DNA of 64,000 bases. Origin: JACRLW01 sp050181465 (GTDB taxonomy: Bacteria; Planctomycetota; UBA1135; UBA2386). The notes beneath the pieces were generated by a model. It was not told the origin of the DNA. It ran no database searches and saw nothing but the letters and a program-made list of their open reading frames with translations. The translations under genes were made by a program, and so were the position numbers. Shown in pieces: positions 60,162 through 64,000 of this stretch. The stretch is from contig JBFXDD010000021.1 in assembly GCA_050181465.1 (NCBI GenBank), positions 1 through 64,000 of the forward strand. The letters are read 5' to 3'. Each line of letters begins with the position of its first letter. Positions within the stretch are counted from its first letter, which is position 1.

Positions 60162-60321
60162 NNNNNNNNNNNNNNNNNNNNNNNNNNNNNNNNNNNNNNN
60201 NNNNNNNNNNNNNNNNNNNNNNNNNNNNNNNNNNNNNNNNNNNNNNNNNNNNNNNNNNNNGCGACGCAGACGGGCGCGAGTTGCGGCGATCGCAGCAGGC
60301 GTTCACGAAGAGTCCGGGCTA
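60159..60321 (+). repeat. Palindromic element, copy 7, interrupted by N gap
   Basis: Only the first two bases (TA, preceded by C) and the last 61 bases are readable; the rest is Ns. The visible right arm (GGGCGCGAGTTGCGGCGATC and AGTCCGGGCTAG) matches copy 6. If the copy is 182 bp long, as most others are, the missing part is 119 bases, not 100. Confidence 0.82.
60161..60260. other. Assembly gap of exactly 100 Ns
   Basis: One hundred Ns is a common placeholder for a gap of unknown size. It lies wholly inside repeat copy 7, so the assembly very likely broke on this repeated palindrome. No coding sequence need be missing. Confidence 0.95.
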
Positions 60322-60368
60322 GCATCCTTCGCTTCACTTCGGCGACTCCACCGCCCTTCACGCCCTCC

Positions 60369-63638
<3,270 letters not shown>

Positions 63639-63666
63639 GGCCAGAGCGGAGCGATCGGTCGCCGCG

Positions 63667-64000
63667 ATGCCGGAACTACCCGAAGTCGAGACGGTCCGAC
63701 GTGGTCTCGAACCGGTCATCACCGGTCAGCGCCTCTCTGCCGTCGAATTCCGCCGCGACGACCTCCGCTGGCCGATCCCCACCGCGGCGATCGAGGCGCT
63801 GGTCGGTCGTCGCTGTCTCGAGGTCGCGCGACGATCGAAGTATCTGCTGCTGACCTTCGACTCGACACCGCGGTCCGTGGCACTCGTGCATCTGGGGATG
63901 AGCGGTCGACTCGTCGTGGATCCGGCTCGGCCGCTGCCGCCGTGGCGCAAGCACGAGCACTGGCGCATGCGGTTCGGTGCGGCACTCGTGCGCTACGACG
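63667..64000 (+). CDS. mutM: Formamidopyrimidine-DNA glycosylase, N-terminal part (cut by window edge)
   Basis: The first 111 residues read MPELPEVETVRRGLEPVITG, with the catalytic Pro2 and Glu3 after the initiator Met, then RRSKYLLLTF with the conserved Lys, and LVHLGMSGRL. This is Fpg/MutM, which removes 8-oxoguanine and formamidopyrimidines and then cuts the DNA backbone. The C-terminal helix-two-turn-helix and zinc finger lie outside the window. It starts 28 bases after the valS stop and is probably in the same unit. With two photolyases nearby it adds to a set of DNA-repair genes. Confidence 0.94.
   Translation, partial: MPELPEVETVRRGLEPVITGQRLSAVEFRRDDLRWPIPTAAIEALVGRRCLEVARRSKYLLLTFDSTPRSVALVHLGMSGRLVVDPARPLPPWRKHEHWRMRFGAALVRYD

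Noticed and set aside
6816..60321. CRISPR array
   Set aside because: The repeat copies are about 182 bp, dispersed over 54 kb, in both orientations and without regular spacers; no cas genes are present.

Overview
The window is about 64 kb of GC-rich bacterial DNA that most likely comes from a planctomycete (Planctomycetota). Taxonomy is inferred from gene content: serine/threonine kinases fused to formylglycine-enzyme-like domains beside ECF sigma factors, many large secreted proteins with signal peptides, a Cys-type sulfatase, a BlaI/M56 pair, little use of strong Shine-Dalgarno sites, and several small conserved genes of planctomycete type. No rRNA, tRNA, CRISPR array, prophage or full-length transposase was seen.

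Layout. 229-6157: secreted protein, kinase-FGE fusion, second secreted protein and ECF sigma factor, all on +. 6200-12970: NTF2-like protein, secreted esterase, membrane-anchored protein, secreted protein, then a tightly overlapping set of secretin-N-like protein, ECF sigma, membrane protein and a frameshifted, truncated gene. 13295-16446: class II photolyase, polyprenol-type glycosyltransferase, small conserved protein. 16471-19857: ABC exporter permease and ATPase (LolD/MacB type). 20627-25923: sulfatase lipoprotein, metallophosphoesterase, large secreted propeller protein. 26101-32379: FeS-type photolyase, secreted protein, and a second kinase-FGE / ECF sigma pair. 32727-36043: PdxH and a secreted Lys-C-like protease. 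36063-39391: BlaI, M56 peptidase and coiled-coil protein in an operon, with a perfect dyad upstream. 39527-47346: FabZ-like dehydratase, GT-C-like membrane protein, Pus10-like pseudouridine synthase, pseudo-receiver, RNase HII-like protein, small membrane protein, U32 protein. 47457-53422: two novel lipoproteins and a lipoprotein CHAT protease. 53450-58367: FG-GAP and Kelch secreted proteins. 58471-64000: chorismate mutase, membrane protein, ValS and the start of Fpg.

The strongest non-gene signal is a family of seven near-palindromic elements of about 182 bp scattered between genes. Their ends are CTAGCCCGG and CCGGGCTAG, and a 100-N assembly gap sits inside the seventh copy. They look like miniature inverted-repeat elements. 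Other points of interest are the duplicated kinase/ECF/secreted modules, the bacterial Pus10-like gene, the lipid-anchored CHAT protease locus, and a C-terminal domain that seems to recur on several otherwise unrelated secreted proteins.
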